Positions 21,301 to 36,764 of a stretch of 64,000 nt of DNA are shown in pieces; positions within the stretch are counted from its first letter, which is position 1; each line of letters begins with the position of its first letter. The notes beneath the pieces were generated by a model. The model made no database searches, was not told where the DNA came from, and saw only the letters and a program-made list of their open reading frames with translations. Source of the stretch: Sternotherus odoratus. Taxonomy: Eukaryota; Chordata; Testudines; Kinosternidae. Location: positions 82,006,712 through 82,070,711 of the forward strand of contig JAVMKO010000009.1 in assembly GCA_032164245.1 (NCBI GenBank). Direction: 5' to 3'. The position numbers and the translations under genes are program-made.

Positions 21301-24300
21301 ACAACGTTCCAGTGAAAATATTATGTTCAATGTAAAGTCAATGTAATGCGCACCAAGCTGGAGTTCATTTCCCCTGTTCTTTTTTTAAAAAAATCTTTCA
21401 ACTCACAATCAACTTTTTTTTTGCCTTTTTTCCTTTCAAATGCATTCCTCCATCTTTATTTTTTTTTTGTATAACTTAAGCCAATTAACAGTCCTCACTA
21501 GTAGTGACAAAACTTCTACACTGCTGACCTGACTGTAATCAATCCTTGCCTCTGCTGATTTATAATTTATGTTCATGTTTTTGCGCAGCTATTTGTGTGC
21601 ATTTTATTTTTCCACAAAACGTTTTACTTCACTTCATATGAGGGAAATCTCTTGTTTTGTACTGATAGCCAGGATGTGGTTCTGACTCAGTGTTGTTCAA
21701 ACAAAGGTTCAGGACTTTTGCTTTAACTATCAGTAATCTTATGGTACTTTCAATAGCATTAACTCTTAATTTCAGTAATAATCTCCTTGCTCTATTCTAG
21801 TTCAAATTATTGGTCATAAGAGTGCAATTGTCTCTACAAGAATGCTATAGATATTAAAATAAAATGTTTTATCCATAAGCGTACAGTGATTAGGAGCTAG
21901 CATCTGTCATTAGATTTTTGTATCCCCAGATATTTTAAAATCTTAGATATGCTAGTTTTAATGTGTGCAAATATCTCAATTTACATTACTTGTACAATTT
22001 GTAGATGAGTTGTATATTATATATGCACTACTGTGTTTAGTGAAGAATCCAATACAGTGGTCATATTTTCTCATCACATTTTAATATATGTGAAGAGACT
22101 GACTGGTTTGGAGGTGATAAAGTAATTATAATTGACTATTAACCCTTCTACACTTCTAATTTCTTCACATGCTTTAAACTTTTTTTTGTTTGTTTGTTTT
22201 TGTTAAAATGGATTAGTAATGGTTTGGGGGAAAAAATAAAAATAAGAAATACTGTTATATGGCAGCTGACGTGATCAAGAAGTGCATAAAACAAGGTTAA
22301 AATACGTAATATGATAACTGCAGTTTGTCACACAATGTTTTTTAAAAAATCATTCCATGTGAACTGGATGAAACAAAACATTTTATAACTAATGTGGCAT
22401 TCTCTACACGTTGTGAAGCATTTGTGGGAGATGCTTCTTCACCTGTGCAAGGATTTGGCCATCAGAGTTCTGTTAGTCTAGAAGTAATCATGACAAGATA
22501 CAGTTTGACTAAATTGGAAACTACATTTAGATATTGAACGGCTAATGTAGACATTGTTTGGAGAAGAACTTCATTTTTTTTATCTACACTTGACTGCTGC
22601 TTTCGGAATGGTTTCATTCTTGGTGCTGTGGCTTCCAAACTCCTAATCGTATGGTGATGGTGTCTTGTGTCCATGACCTGTTGCAATGTGCACTTCCAGT
22701 GGTGTTTTCTCTGTTTGGGTTCTAACACACACAATCTTTCTTTCTTTCTCTCTCCCTCTCTCTGTCCTTTTTTTCCTGTTCTGATGCTGTGCACTTGGTT
22801 CTCTGTTTTGTCTTGTCAAATTCCTAACTTTATAGAATCTCACCTCTGTCCTCGTTCAACTTCAGCCAGTTCCATCAATTCTCCAATCCAAACGCCTAAA
22901 GTGCCCATGCGCAGCCGTAGCATCGACAGATTGAAGACCACTGTATCTTCATCTGACACCAGCTCTCCAGAATCCACACAGGTCTGTTGAAAGGTTCCTT
23001 CTACAAAAGGCTTGGGTTGGGGTTTTTTGGTCAGGTTAGGGGCATGTTATAACCATTTGCAATCCTATTCAACTGCGCTATTTATTGCATAAGAACACAC
23101 AAATGTTAGTAACATTTCTTTATTTTGCATTTGTAGATAAACATTGTTGGATACTGTCACAAAAGTCTATTGTAATACGAACAAGTTGATGTTTCTTTTT
23201 AAAGTTTTAGTAACCTTTAGTTCTTTCCTTTAAAAAGAGAGCTTTATTTTAGGGTGTGTCCAAACCAAAATTTCAAACATCCCAGAATTTCAGGGTGTTT
23301 AAAGCCAACCCTAAATCAGCCTGGTTCTAGACTCTGCATTTATCATAATCTACTTCCCCAAATCCCTAGATTCAAACATCCTGGGACTTTAGGATATTTG
23401 AAATCTGGGTATGAATTTTGTGGAATGAGCTCCTCTATATTTTCAGGGCATGCTGTTGATTATAAATCCTAAAGCCTCATTAATATAACATTACTAGAGC
23501 CATGTTCAGGAAGATAAAGGAAAATTCATGGGTCTCTTAATGTAACTAGTGAATATTATGATGACAGCACTTCTACTCTTCTCTGATGTCTATGACATAT
23601 TTCAAAGGTGTACATTACCACTGTTTGTGTATCTGATCAGAAAGGGGAGACAGAAAAGCAGTCCCCAACTCCTGCTGCGAGGCGCCCTCCATCGCCATCT
23701 GGGTCAGCTCATAGAAGATCTCCGTCCCCTGCTAATTTGGCAAAACGTCCTTCATCTCCCTCTACAGCTAGGTATGTTTAAATCAGTGTTCATTCTAAAC
23801 CACATTCAGAACAAAAGGAGCACTACTTCCTGTGCCACGGGGTTGGTGTCCTGATACTGTCCAGTCTAAATGCAAAAGGTGCATATTGTTATGTGCATAA
23901 AATCAGTTACATGATTCAGGCTTTCAGTGAAGCCTTAATAAGTGTTCCTTTCTCTGCAGACAAAATCAAAAGACCCGTCCACCTTCACCTAGTGTATTGA
24001 AACAAAGGCCATCATCCCCCACTACAGTGTCCAAACCTGCACCTATTCAACGCCTGCCTCTCACACCAAGTGTTATGAATATTACCAAAAAGAAACCTGA
24101 AATGGAGTGCAAACCAAAGGACAAGTGCGAAGAAGGAGAAGGACAAGAGCATGGCACTTCTCCAACCTCTGAGAGGGAAACTATCCCTATTGCCGCAAAG
24201 ACCAAAGAAGGTAGGAAGGAGCCTTAAGTGATCCACTTCTCTGTTCCATTTATCTTGATGGTGGTCCACTATAGTTTGTTTAATGATGGTAATTACCTAT

Positions 24301-27300
24301 AAATATCATTAGAGAGAGAGAGCTTTGTAAGTATGCAAAACATTTTAAAGCAATCTAGAAGAAATTTAAATCTTTCAGATTGGTCACAAATTATATTCCT
24401 GACTGCTTGTAGACGCTAAAGATGGATAGGCCTTTTTCAGAAATTTCCAAGTCAAGTTCCATCTCCTTCCTAAATTTCCCCTGCATCTCTGGTTTGATAC
24501 AGTATTCTTCAAAGTGAGGAAGGGATAGCTCTGTGGTTGAATAAGAGTACTTGGAGTCCGGATATCTGGTTCTATTTCTGAACTTTCCACCAAATTCTTA
24601 TGTGATCTTGCTTTATGCCTTTCTATCTGGAACTTGCCTGTGCCTTGACTTTTACATGCATAAAATGGAGATTCATGAATATTTGTAAAATATTTTGAAC
24701 TTCTTGGAGGCAAGGCACTATAGAAGTGAAAAGTATTAATATTCAGTTCCTATAGTTTCACTGAATACAGCTAAATAGTGGTGCATTCTACCCAAGAACT
24801 AACAGCATTTCAGTGATGAGTGAAACAATCCCTTTATACTGTAGTTTGTAAAACAATTCGTAGGGGATTTTGGGATGCTTCAGGTTAAAAGATGTTTGCA
24901 AATTGTTAATTATACAGTAGCTTTATAAATTGCTGGGTTATACCATATATAGTAGTCAGTTTGTTTTGACTAGAGAGCTAAAGGTATTGACTTTTTTAGT
25001 CTTGTTTACAATGTAACTTCTAAACTAAATCCTATTCCACTTTGTACATTAGAAATACTGGATTAGAGTCTCAAATCCAAGACACATGCAAAGTTATTTC
25101 AAATAGCGGAAAATGCATACAGATTAAACCACACACCTTTGAAATCTTGTTCTGTAAACCAGATACCTATTAAATTGAGCCAGCTATCACTTTAAAAATT
25201 GCATGCATATGCCATAGCCTGGAGGAAAAATCAACTGCCCATTCATCATAGCATCCATGAGACCTAGCTTCCAAATGGTTAGAGGCCTGCATAAATTTTG
25301 ATTCCAATGTCTGTGCAATCCCCACAGCATCAGGAGACAATGGGCAACACTGCCACCCAGAGGAGAATGAGACCTACTTCTCCCAGGTTGGAAATAAATC
25401 TCCTGACCTCATTCATTGTGCCAAATGAGCACATCCTCTGCCCCTCCAACCAGGAAGAACACCCTCTACAATCTCCAGAAAAGAATCTGGGAAAGACTTC
25501 TGATGCGGTATCACATGCACTTCTCTGTGGAGAAGGTCATAGGGGAAACTTAACAGAAAAAGGAGTTTGAACAGGCAGCTTGTGGCGATATTGAAGGTGA
25601 AAATCCTTCAAATAGCATGAGTAAATGGGATCATATGCCTGATGCATGTTACTGCATGTAAAATACTTTTGTGTATTCCTGAATGTGTGTAAGCTTGAGG
25701 GAAATGTCTGAAAATTTTCCTGTGTTAACACTTTAAACTGGGTATGAAGTATGGCCAAAAATTCTTTGGGATCCCATATGTTGTACTGTGCTTTGCACAC
25801 ATACATTCTTGTGGAAAGCTAGATGTCATAGTCTAATTGTCAATGTCGTATGAAATTGTATATCAATCTTTAAAACAGTGTCCCTTGCTCCTGATTGTAA
25901 TAAATGTGTATCTTATACCTGTCTAGAGAGCATGCGAAATAGATCAGTAATCCACATCACTGATATTTGATCCCTGCTGTCTGTGCTCTTCATAGGTCTA
26001 TCAGTTACTCTTTGGCTCCAGTCATGCATATTTTCCTTGTCCTTCACAAACCCACCAGCTACATCTTCATCTGCCTCTCATCTTCTGAAGCTTTACCTTC
26101 TCATTGCCAGGACTTTGACCTGCCTCCTCTGCTGCCTCTTCTCAACTCTGTTTCTCATGTTGCCACTTCTGCTCATTACAGTAAAACCTCCATTTAACGG
26201 ACTAATTTGGGCGAGGGGGTGTCCGTTAAATCAAAAAGTCCGTTATTTAATAATAATAAAAAAAAATGAGCTGTCAGAGCAGCAGTCCACCCGCCACAGG
26301 GTCGGGGCGACAGCTCCGCAGCCCGCCCGCTTCTGGGACCCGGGCAGCAGCCGGGAGCCGGCACCAGCCCACCAGAAATGGATCAGGAATGCATCAGACT
26401 TGCTCAGAAATTTTGTCCGTTGCATCCGAAGTCCGTTAAATCGAGGTCCGTTAAATCGAGGGTTTACTATACTTGGGTGCCTCTTTTCTCTCTCTTCCCC
26501 ATGCTAACTTCTGGAACTTTACCCACCTCATCTCCTTCCATTTTGCTCTGCTGCTAAACAGATTATCACCTTCTTTACAGTCATTGACAGTAGGCTGGAA
26601 GTAGGTCTCTACCTAAGGGCTTGATCACACTGGCACTTTATACCGCTATAAAGCCTCCAGGAGTGCTATAACTCACTACCCGTCCAGACTGGCGAGGTGC
26701 ACAGAGTGCTATAAGTCCACAGTTATACCGGTCCTGGTAATCCTCCCTTCCCCGAGGATTAACAGCTATAGTGTATTCAGTGCTCCGTATTATCTCCGGT
26801 GTAAATGTGTATTAACAACACTACGCTTTGAGTGATCTCTGGAGACGCCCCTAAGCAATTTAAGGCAATTGACTTCTCTTCCCTTTGTTTTGAACTGGGC
26901 TGGAGGAATGCAGAAGTACGTTTTCAGAGTTTATCTCTTAACTCTGCAGATAAGCAATGCAAATTTTTACGGAGTGAGCCTCTGTGAAAGAGAAAACTAG
27001 CAGGCTTTGTATTTCAAAGGAAAGTTACTGACACACTTTCAGCAAGCTGAAATTCCAGTCGCTCTCCGTCCGCATACACACAACACGTTCCCCCTCAACC
27101 TCCTCATTTGAAAAGCACATTGCACCCAGCTGAATGCTGGGATAGCTGCCCATAATGCACCACTCCCCATGCCTCTGCAAGTGCCGCAAATGTGGTAACG
27201 CTATACCTCTGGCAGGTCTCAGTGTGGACACGCTATAGCACTATCCCTATAGCTCTGTATGAAGGCAGGTATAACCAAAACTGCTATAAAGCTGTAAGCA

Positions 27301-30300
27301 TAACCAAGCCCTAACTCTTTTTGTGGAGTTTATAAAGCAGGTTGGTTTATAACAGCGGTGTTAGTTTATCTCTTCTGTGTGAGTATGGGGTATCCACTCC
27401 TGGCCAGATATTCTCTTCCCTCCCCTCCCCCCCTTCATGCCCTACCTGTGAACATGGAGGCAGATCCCTCTGTTCTGGAGAAGTTGCTTCACATTTTGGA
27501 AATCGTATGCTGTGGATTTGACATCAGAGGGCAAGAACTGAGGGCAGCGAGTGGCCATCTAGCCAGGCTACCTCAGTGCTTTGGCACAGTACCATAACCC
27601 AACTAGCTCCTGAGGCTTCTGCCCAAAGACACTGGCTTTCACCACTGAGTTGTCCTGTGGCACCTGAGTTTCTACCAAGTTCTGGGATCAACCTTAATTT
27701 CAAGGTAGCTTTAAGTGTACTTGGTGTCATGGTGTCTGGACTAGCTGCACCATTGTCCCTTCTTGGGGGTCTTGCTGAGGACATCTCTTACAAGATGTCA
27801 GACTTCCAGCCTTTATCTCTGCTGGGGTAGAGTTCTGCAGTTCACCCACTTTTAGATTAGGACCTGGGTTACAGCCCCCCAGTTCCCAATTGTGACTACT
27901 TCAGCAGGTCCAGCTGAGGTTTAGACCCTTGTATTGACCTTTCTCCAGCAGCTGTGACTAGCAGTTACACAGGGACCACACAAGTTTTTCAAACAGTATT
28001 GTTTAACATAACTGTACAACAGAGCATTCAGAGACCTGCAATTAAAAATACCTCTCCAGCAGTGCCAGTGAGGAAATTGGAATCCTGTGTACACACTTAC
28101 ACTCCCTCCATTTTCCAAGCACAATTTGTGTGCACAAAACTTTTGTCTTGACTCTACAGCTGTATACATGCAGTTGATGCTTTCACTCTACACTTTGACA
28201 GACTCCTATGGCACCTTAAAGACTAACTAAAGTATTGAAGCATAAGCTTTCGTGGGCTAATACCCACTTTGATGGATGCATGCGATGAAGTGGGTATTAG
28301 CCCGTGAAAGCTTATGCTTCAATACTTTTGTTAGTCTTTAAGGTGCCACAAGACTCTTAGTCTGGATTTGCAGAAGTGACAAACACGGCTACCTCTCTGA
28401 TACTCTACAGTTGGTAGACTATGACTTCACGTTCACAGTCCATACCCAACTCTTGGAAAATCTTTCCCACTGTACTGCCGTAAACTTATAAATGGTGTCT
28501 CAATTTCACATAAATTGGCACATTATATTGAAGTAATGTTTTTTTTCAGGCTAGAAGCAAAATACTTTTGTCAGTGCATTGATTTTGCTGCTGATTGAAA
28601 TAAGTATTTTTTTCATTTAAAGAATTTTCCAAATATTAATCACTAGTGAAAATACCCGGCGTTGCTCGGGTCCGTCGGAGGTGGGGAGGGGGCAGAGAGC
28701 TGATAGAGTGTGGGGTCTGTTGGAGGGGGGAGGGGGCAGAGAGCACATCTGACACCCCCACCTCACCCCCCCCGACCAAACAAGACACCCCCACCTCACT
28801 TACCCCTCGACCAACCCCGACTCACATTTTCACCCCCCCACCCAAACCCAACACCCCCACGTCACCCCCCTACCAACACCCCCTGACCAACACCCACACC
28901 TCACCCCCCGTAGACCAAACGTGACACACCCACCTCACTTCCCCCCCAACCAAACCCGACACCCCTACCTACCACCACAAACAAACCCGACACCCACAAC
29001 TCACTTACCCCTCGACCAACCCGACCCCCCTCCCCACCCTCCCCAAACAAAACCAACAGCCCCACCTTACCCCCCCCACCAAACCCAACACCCCCTGACC
29101 AACCCCAACACCCCCGGCTCACTTACCCCCCAACCAAACCCGACACCCCCACCTCACCCCCCCAACCAAACCAGACAGCCCTACCTCACTTATCCTCCGA
29201 CCAAACCCAACTCGGGTCCGTCTGAGGTGGGGAGGGGGCAGAGAGCTGAGCGAGTGCGGGGTCCGTTGGAGGGGGGAGGGGCAGAGAGCTGAGCAAGTGT
29301 GGGGTCCGTTGGAGGGGGTATTATGACATCATAACTATGTCACAGAGAACAGCAGCTGCCCAGCTGATGTGATTGGCCTTTAAATAATTTCACCCCTGGG
29401 GGACGTCAGAGGTGAGATTTGAAAATTTTTCGACTCTTACCCTGATTAGGACCCTAAGACCTCTAACTGTACCAAATTTCAAGTCTCTAGCTCAAACGGT
29501 GTGGAAGGAGTAAGTGCACGTACATGCACGCATACATACACGCATACACCATTTGACTTTTATATATATATAGATTTGGACATGAAGGATTTATCAATGT
29601 TACACCAGCAGTTTTCTGCTCATCTGTAAGGATGGTTTAAAAATATAAAAGAATTTCAGGTAATATTAATTGGCATAGGCACATTGCCTTCAGTGGAACT
29701 ACGCTGATTTACAGCAACTGAAAATCATGCCCTAAATATTCTAAAGATCAGACATCTGTTACATTAAAACCAATTAAACTTCAAGAACATGGGAATACTT
29801 CCTAAAAACAAGAGGTTTGTTTACAGTATAAATTAGTCAAGTGCCTTTTCAGAATATTTTTATGAACATGTTTCTTGTACTCAGACATCAGGGCAGTGTG
29901 TGTGTGTATGTATATGAGAGAGTTTGGCTGTGCCCTTATGCCTTGTAATATATTATATAAAAAGGGCAGTTAGAGATGCTTTGATCTCCATGTAAAATGA
30001 GAATGTAGCAATGTCACTGTGTGGACATGACTTAAGAGTTTAGTGTGGTGTCTTCTAGTTGAGTTTTACTAATAAAATGAAGGCATAGTTAATATTCTAA
30101 AAATATTGCTAATTTTGGAAAATTGATTTTTTAAAATTGATGCTTCCTCTTTTGGTCCAGACTATGTTTATTATAAGGAAGGCTAACAAGTTTATTGCTC
30201 ATAATATTTCTCCAGATTCTTAAAAAAAGCACTAATAGAATGATCTTTGAAGGTTACACAGTTATTTTGGTTTTTGGAAATATTTTTTTTTATTGTTATG

Positions 30301-33300
30301 ATTATTACAACATTATTTGTAGCAGACACTCATGTAGTATTTGGGAATGGTTGCTTATGAGGTGTGGCTCCTTTAAGAAACCAGGAAGTGGAGCCAGGAG
30401 GAGGAAGAGAAGACACTGTAGTGGGGGGGTCATGAGGAAGAGAAACGTAGGGGGGTGTCAGTAGGGTGACCAGATAGCAAGTGTGAAAAATCAGGACAAG
30501 GGGTGGAGAGTAATAGGTGCTTCTATAAGAAAAAGCTCCAAAAATCGGGACTGTCCCTACAAGATCGGGACATCTGGTCACCCTAGGTGCAAGTAAGACC
30601 ACTGTAATAAAGTTTGTTGTTGTTTGCATTTAAACCTGAGTAGTCTTCAAATTCTTGGACTACCACAATACACTTTCAGTAGTAACATTATCTGAATACA
30701 GCCAAAGGTGTATTTCTGGGATGAGTTCGTCGAGTATGTCTGCAGTGTAAATAAGGTACTGGGCTCCTATTGTTGCTTTCTTTCAACTGTTAGGACTTAC
30801 TTCCAGTCTCCCTATGTGTTGAATACAGAGTGCTTTGAATGACTGGTTGGGTACTAAATTAATGATGGCAGGGCAGTTGGACAAAGCTATGTTACTCGCC
30901 TCTCATATCACAATGGTGAAGGCATGTTTTGAAGTGGATGATGCTATATAACAGCATCTTCTTTCAAATTCCAGAATCTAGTAGCAAAACTATTCCAGGA
31001 ACCACAACAGCCGAAGAAGCCGCTAAAATCTTAGCAGAGAAACGACGTCTTGCCAGGGAGCAAAGAGAGCGTGAAGACCAGGAAAGAATTCAGAGAGAAG
31101 AGGAGGAAAGGTAACTTGTAAATACTGGAAAACAATATTTTCTGCGGTGCAAATCTGATTGACATGTATTTTAGCCATACATGCAAGAATCTGGAGAGAG
31201 GCAGGTACATGTGGAAGAGTTTGCAGGAAATACTTGTGAATGTCAGAAGTTTGTGTGAAATGGGATGTTACTTTCTAGGCCGGGATGGGGAGCAGGGGTA
31301 CTGGGGGTCCATGGAGCGCTACATGGTACCTCTTCCCGCTGCTGCCCTGCCCACAGCTTCCCCTCCCCATGTAAAGCCCTGGCTTTTGGGCTTCAGCCCC
31401 CCTCCTGGCTGCAGCTTTCCGCACAACCAGATTGGCAAGACGCGCCCCAGTATTTCTTTCCCTGGCTGCAGCCGCACAAACCTGCCTTCAGCTTATTGGC
31501 AACTTTTTTGCTGGCTGGCTGTTGGTGGTAAGTGGAATCTCCTATAGTTGATGTTGGTCTTCAGAACTGTGAGGTTGGATATGTGTACACTGCCGCTGAG
31601 AGCAGGTAGACATTCATGCTCTAGTTTCACTCAAAGGAATGTGCTAAAAATAGCAGCGTAGAGGTTGTGGCTCTGCTAGCTGCCGAAAAGCAAGCCTGCC
31701 TGATCCAGTGGATCCAAGCTCGTGTGACTAGCCCTGTGGCAACATCCACACTCCGATGTGTAGCACGCTCCCAGCTGCAGTGTAGACCTACTCTTTGGCA
31801 TCTTTCACAAGCTTTACACTTTTCTCTCTTCCACTTCAGCTAAATAATATCTCGTCTGTAATCCATTTCTTGGAAATACTAGGAGCAGAGAGGAAGAAAT
31901 GGTAAAGAAAATGATCGAAGATAAAGCACAAAGAGAGGAGGAGCTCCAGAGACTGGAGGAAGAAAAAAGACTTGATGATGAACAGCAGCAAAGACAAGCT
32001 GAAGAGAGAGTTCGCAAAGAACAGGAGGAGCAGGAAAAGCTGGTAGGTTTAACTGGTTTACTTGCTAGATATAGAACGTGACTGTTCCTTGAAACAGGTC
32101 TTTTTAAATCCTGGATCAGTCAATGGAGGAAAATGCGCAATCATAAAGGGACATAGGATACCCTTTGTTGAAATCTTCCTAAATTGTGTGGCTTCTGGGT
32201 CTCAGAAAGAAGCAGATACTTCATAACCATTTTAGTCATGTTCAGTGCACTGGTGGCTGAAAGCTGCTTGGTAGGTAAGATGCAAGGAACTCTGTAAAAA
32301 TGAAAGTATAATAGAGCTTCTTCATAATCTTATTGGGGCCACTTGCAGAGCTTCCTGTTTTAAAAGAGCAGAGAGGAGTCTGGGGCACCTTGTGTGATCT
32401 AACTTTTCTACAAAAGGTAATGTTAATGGCTAAGAGACTGATAAGCAGATTTTAAAAATATTTTGTAGTGTATGTGCAGCGTGCCTCAGGTGGTATGTGA
32501 CCAGGATTCATCGCCGAAATCGGTCCTCTATTGGATCATTAGCTTGCCTGGGCCGGGTGCTGGCGCACAGTGTGACGTAAAATGCTGATCCATGGCCCCC
32601 ACCTATTACAAATGAAACTACTGCTAATCCCTAAATATAGCCTTTCATGGCTAACTAATGTCCGTATAACCTGGAAAAGATATCCTGCCTAGTGAATGAA
32701 GGAAATTGCATTTTTCAGGCTATATGGACCTTGTTCAATGTATGATGAATTTCAAACAGCCATTTGTATCTCTGATATATATTGTCTAACTGTAAAATAA
32801 ACTTTTAATTCTCAGTCTCTATCATACTTTACTGTTCTGAACAATTGTTATAAAAATTAAGCTAGTGTTAAGAATCTTCTTATTGCCCCATCAAGGCTTG
32901 AAATCATTGTGAAAAACAAATTCCACTACAATAGGAGCACTAAGAGATTCAGTGCCAGCTATCTTAAATACAAATATCTGACTGCAAAAGTTTTTAATTC
33001 ATTTGGCTGTATTTCCAATTTAACTGCTTTCCTCATGATTTCTAAAGTATCTGCCTTAAATGGGCCTTTATTCTGAAGTACAGGTTAATTAAACTAACTA
33101 TTCAGACAGCTCTGGGAACATCTAAAGATCTTGGATAAACATTTAGCTAAATATTTTTTCTGTGAATTTCAAAATCAGGTGGAAAATCTGTAATTCGGAT
33201 TTTCAGAATTACAGATCGGTATTTACATGTACTGCACACCAGATGCTTAAGTGGTGGTATGAACCATTTATCTCATCTACAAAATAACTAATGATAAAGT

Positions 33301-36300
33301 AGCTCTCTTGACACCTTAAAATTGAATTATGTATTGGATCCCATGTTCTCTGCCTTGATTATAGCGAGAGGAAGCTGAAGCAAAAGCCCAAGAAGAAGCT
33401 GAAAGACAACGGCAGGAGCGAGAGAGAATTATGCAGCAAAATATGCAGGAGAGACTTGAAAGGAAAAAGGTGCATAGTTCTTGCTTTCAAGCCTTTAAGT
33501 GTGTTGAGACTCTAATGTTAAAGCAATTTGGTGAATCAAGTTAAACAAACCATCTGCATTGGGAGCAGTCACATGTATTTGAATAAATTAAATTGTGTTT
33601 TTAAATGTATATTTTGGTTTCTATTCTAAAAAATTAAAATTTAAAATGGTAAATAGAGTAAAGAATTTTTAAATCCTTTAAATACAAAAGTTGATAAAAG
33701 AAGCCAAATGATCAAAGTCACCATGTTGTGACAAATTCACTTTTATTTGCTTTAACAGAGAATTGAAGAAATAATGAAAAGAACTCGGAAGTCAGATCAG
33801 AATGAAACCAAGGTATTTGTTTGTTTGTGACATTATATGGATTCAAGGAGTACTCATGGTTCACTTTCGGAAGAATAACATGCATCTTTGTATTCTGTTT
33901 AACTGAAATGAATTGGCTTCCAGCCATAGCACAAGGATCCTGTGTATGTTACCCGATAGTAACTCTCAGTATATTCAGGGCAATTCTTAAATACTCCTGA
34001 GGGTCTCTGCAGCATGCAAGTTGGATGTACATCTTTTAAAATGTATTGAATCATGGGCGGTTTGCAATAAATATTGTGTGTTGTGTTACTTACAACAGCT
34101 TCAGTTAGCAGTAATACAGGTTTTTGTTACAGAATGAAGAGAAGTCTGCTAATGAGGCTGATGAGGAAGAGGATGCCGAAGAGGAGGGAGAGTTGGGCCT
34201 TGAAAAAACATATCAACCAGGTAAACAGTGTTTGGTAAATGAGGTCCAAAATGGTTAAAATCGCTTATACTCTAAAGCGGAGTAGTCATTGTTTCACTGA
34301 AATCTGGACTCCCTAATAAACAAAGGATTTTGTTTCTTCACTCATCCTCTGAAAGGCCTTACTCCATTTTCAGCAGTTGGCAATATTTACTATAAGTTAA
34401 TTTTCATGCTGATGTATGATGATTTGAGTACACCACTTTCACAATTGCCATGGAAGCAGTGTGCATAAAAATGAGGATAGATTATTCCATAGCGCAGAAG
34501 ACAGGCAAAATTGTAAACTACAAATGTATTATTTGAGGGTGACTATATAATAATCATGTTTTGGGACTTTAAAATACATGTATTATTCCATATCATTATC
34601 GCCAATTTCCCGTTAGAGATGTTGCTTTTATGAGACTGTATGTTCAGGACATTCCAGCTAGGTGAGAGACCAGTTAGGCATTTATTTGTGTGTTCATTTG
34701 GAATAGCAACCCTAATATAGTGCAGCTCTCTTTCTTTCAGAAAAGATAAATGATGTTGATCTGTCTCAAGAAATCAAGGTGCAGACACCATGTAGTTCTG
34801 AGCTTGTGTGTGGTTTGACTTCTACAGAATCGTCAAGGCAAGATATGTCAAAAATGGAGGAGGATGAAATACTTATGAATGGAGATGAGCAAGACATTTA
34901 TCAGAAGAATGAGGGGTCTTTGCATGTTACACAGCTAAAGGGTTACAGGTGAGCCTGTGTGATAGTGTCCTAATGTAAATGTTGCATCTGATTGTAATTT
35001 ACACAAGAAATTGTTAAATGCACTTCGTATAGTTTGTGTTTAGTACTGATCAGAGGTTGCCAAAAATTTAGTTTGAAACTGTTGAGTTTTGTTGTTGTCA
35101 GGAAACACCTGATTTACTCTAGGCAAAACTTCAAGTTAGTGTTTAGGAAATGATATATACCACTTTAAATATATAAAACAATGTAACATTAAATCATAAA
35201 ATAAAATATAAATTATTATTCCTTCTTGTATTGTTACATTGTTGTGTTTTGGAGCTGATTGTGATTCCTCTCAATCTAAGGTGAGTCTGGTGTAACACTA
35301 GTGAAGTCAGTGGAGATACACCTTAGTGTAAATCTGATGTGAAATTGAACAGGCCCACAGCTGGCTGGCTGATTCAGTGTACAGAAATGAAATCCAGAGA
35401 TTCTGTTAGTTTGCGTCAGAATTTACTAAAGCATCAGTATCTTGATAAAGAAAAATATCAGTTTGGTAAACAAAGGCAACAACCTGAATGGTTTTCCCTG
35501 AGGTTGGATGAGGTTTCCCTGAGGTTGGATTCATGGGCAATTCTGTTTTTGTCCAAATCCTAATGATGCTTTAGAATTTGCACTGTGAAAATTCTGACAT
35601 TAAATTAAGTTTCTGTTCTTGTCACGTGTGTAGTGACTGAATGTAAAGTGTAAGTGTTTCATGACTTCGTTAAAAATGAATTTAAACTGATGGTTTGAAT
35701 GTAACACTTTTACAGAGTAGTCTGTGACCCAGTAAATGCATGTGTTTGTCAAAAATGAATCTGAAAACAAAGCAGAAACACAGACTATTAAAGAAGGAAC
35801 ATGGATCCTGTGACTGTGTTTATGCCAATTCTGTGGAGTTGTGCTCTTATCTAATGGTTATTGGTGCAGAAGTGACTGAATGGATGTTGCTGTAGTTGTT
35901 CCTTCTGATCTGACTCCTATAACAATCGCAGGGCAGGCAGAGCATCTTGTCCCAAAAATTATTTGTTGGGGAGAATATGGGGATGTCTAATTGACTGACT
36001 TCCTTTTCTATTGGTAAATAAGGGTCAGGTGTCCAGCACTCTTAACAAATGTTTGTTCTTTCTCCAGTCCTTCAGCAAAAGAAATGATTATCCAGAATTC
36101 AGAAATACTGCATGTTAATGAAGCTGATCATACGATTGGACTTATACAGAATCTCAATGGAAAATCTAATGCATGGACTTTTGAAGAAATTATTGATCTT
36201 GGAGTACATTCCAAGTCAACCAAACTGAGCTCAGACAGCATCACTGCTGATAACTGTAATGAAAACTTGAATGATGTTGCTACAGTTCCCTCTAGTCCAA

Positions 36301-36732
36301 AATTAGCATTTGAGGATGAAGGCATGGTGAATTCCTTGACCAAACCTATAGAGACTGCATCAGGTAACGTATGCTGACTTTCCTTCTACCTCTTGTTCCC
36401 ACTAAATTAAGCTAGCTTTGTTAAATATTTACTGTATTTGGGAGGGGAGAGGGTGTTTTGGGTTTGTGTTTTTAGAATCCCTCATATTTTCTAAACTAGC
36501 AACAGGCACTTATTGTTGTGCTTATTATTTTCCTTATGTCCTAGGAGTAACTAGTTGATTGATGACTTTTGAAGGGACTTAACTATTACAGCTAGTTAAC
36601 ACACCCACTGAGTGTTCTTCCAAAAGTACAACTCAATCACTATGAAGCTTCTGTACCTCTCCCTAGAACTAAAACGTTTCTGTATTTTTTATTTTTTGTT
36701 GTTGTTAAATCTCTTACATGGTTACTGTGATT

Positions 36733-36764
<32 letters not shown>

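Noticed and set aside
25298..25570. 90-codon frame considered as an additional MAP7D3 exon
   Set aside because: The segment follows a plausible acceptor, but the phase needed to join 24210 hits a stop, and 24210 joins 30975 in frame without it.
31164..31547. 127-codon frame after the MAP7 domain exon
   Set aside because: It lies in an intron, has no motif and no suitable splice borders, and overlaps frames in other phases.
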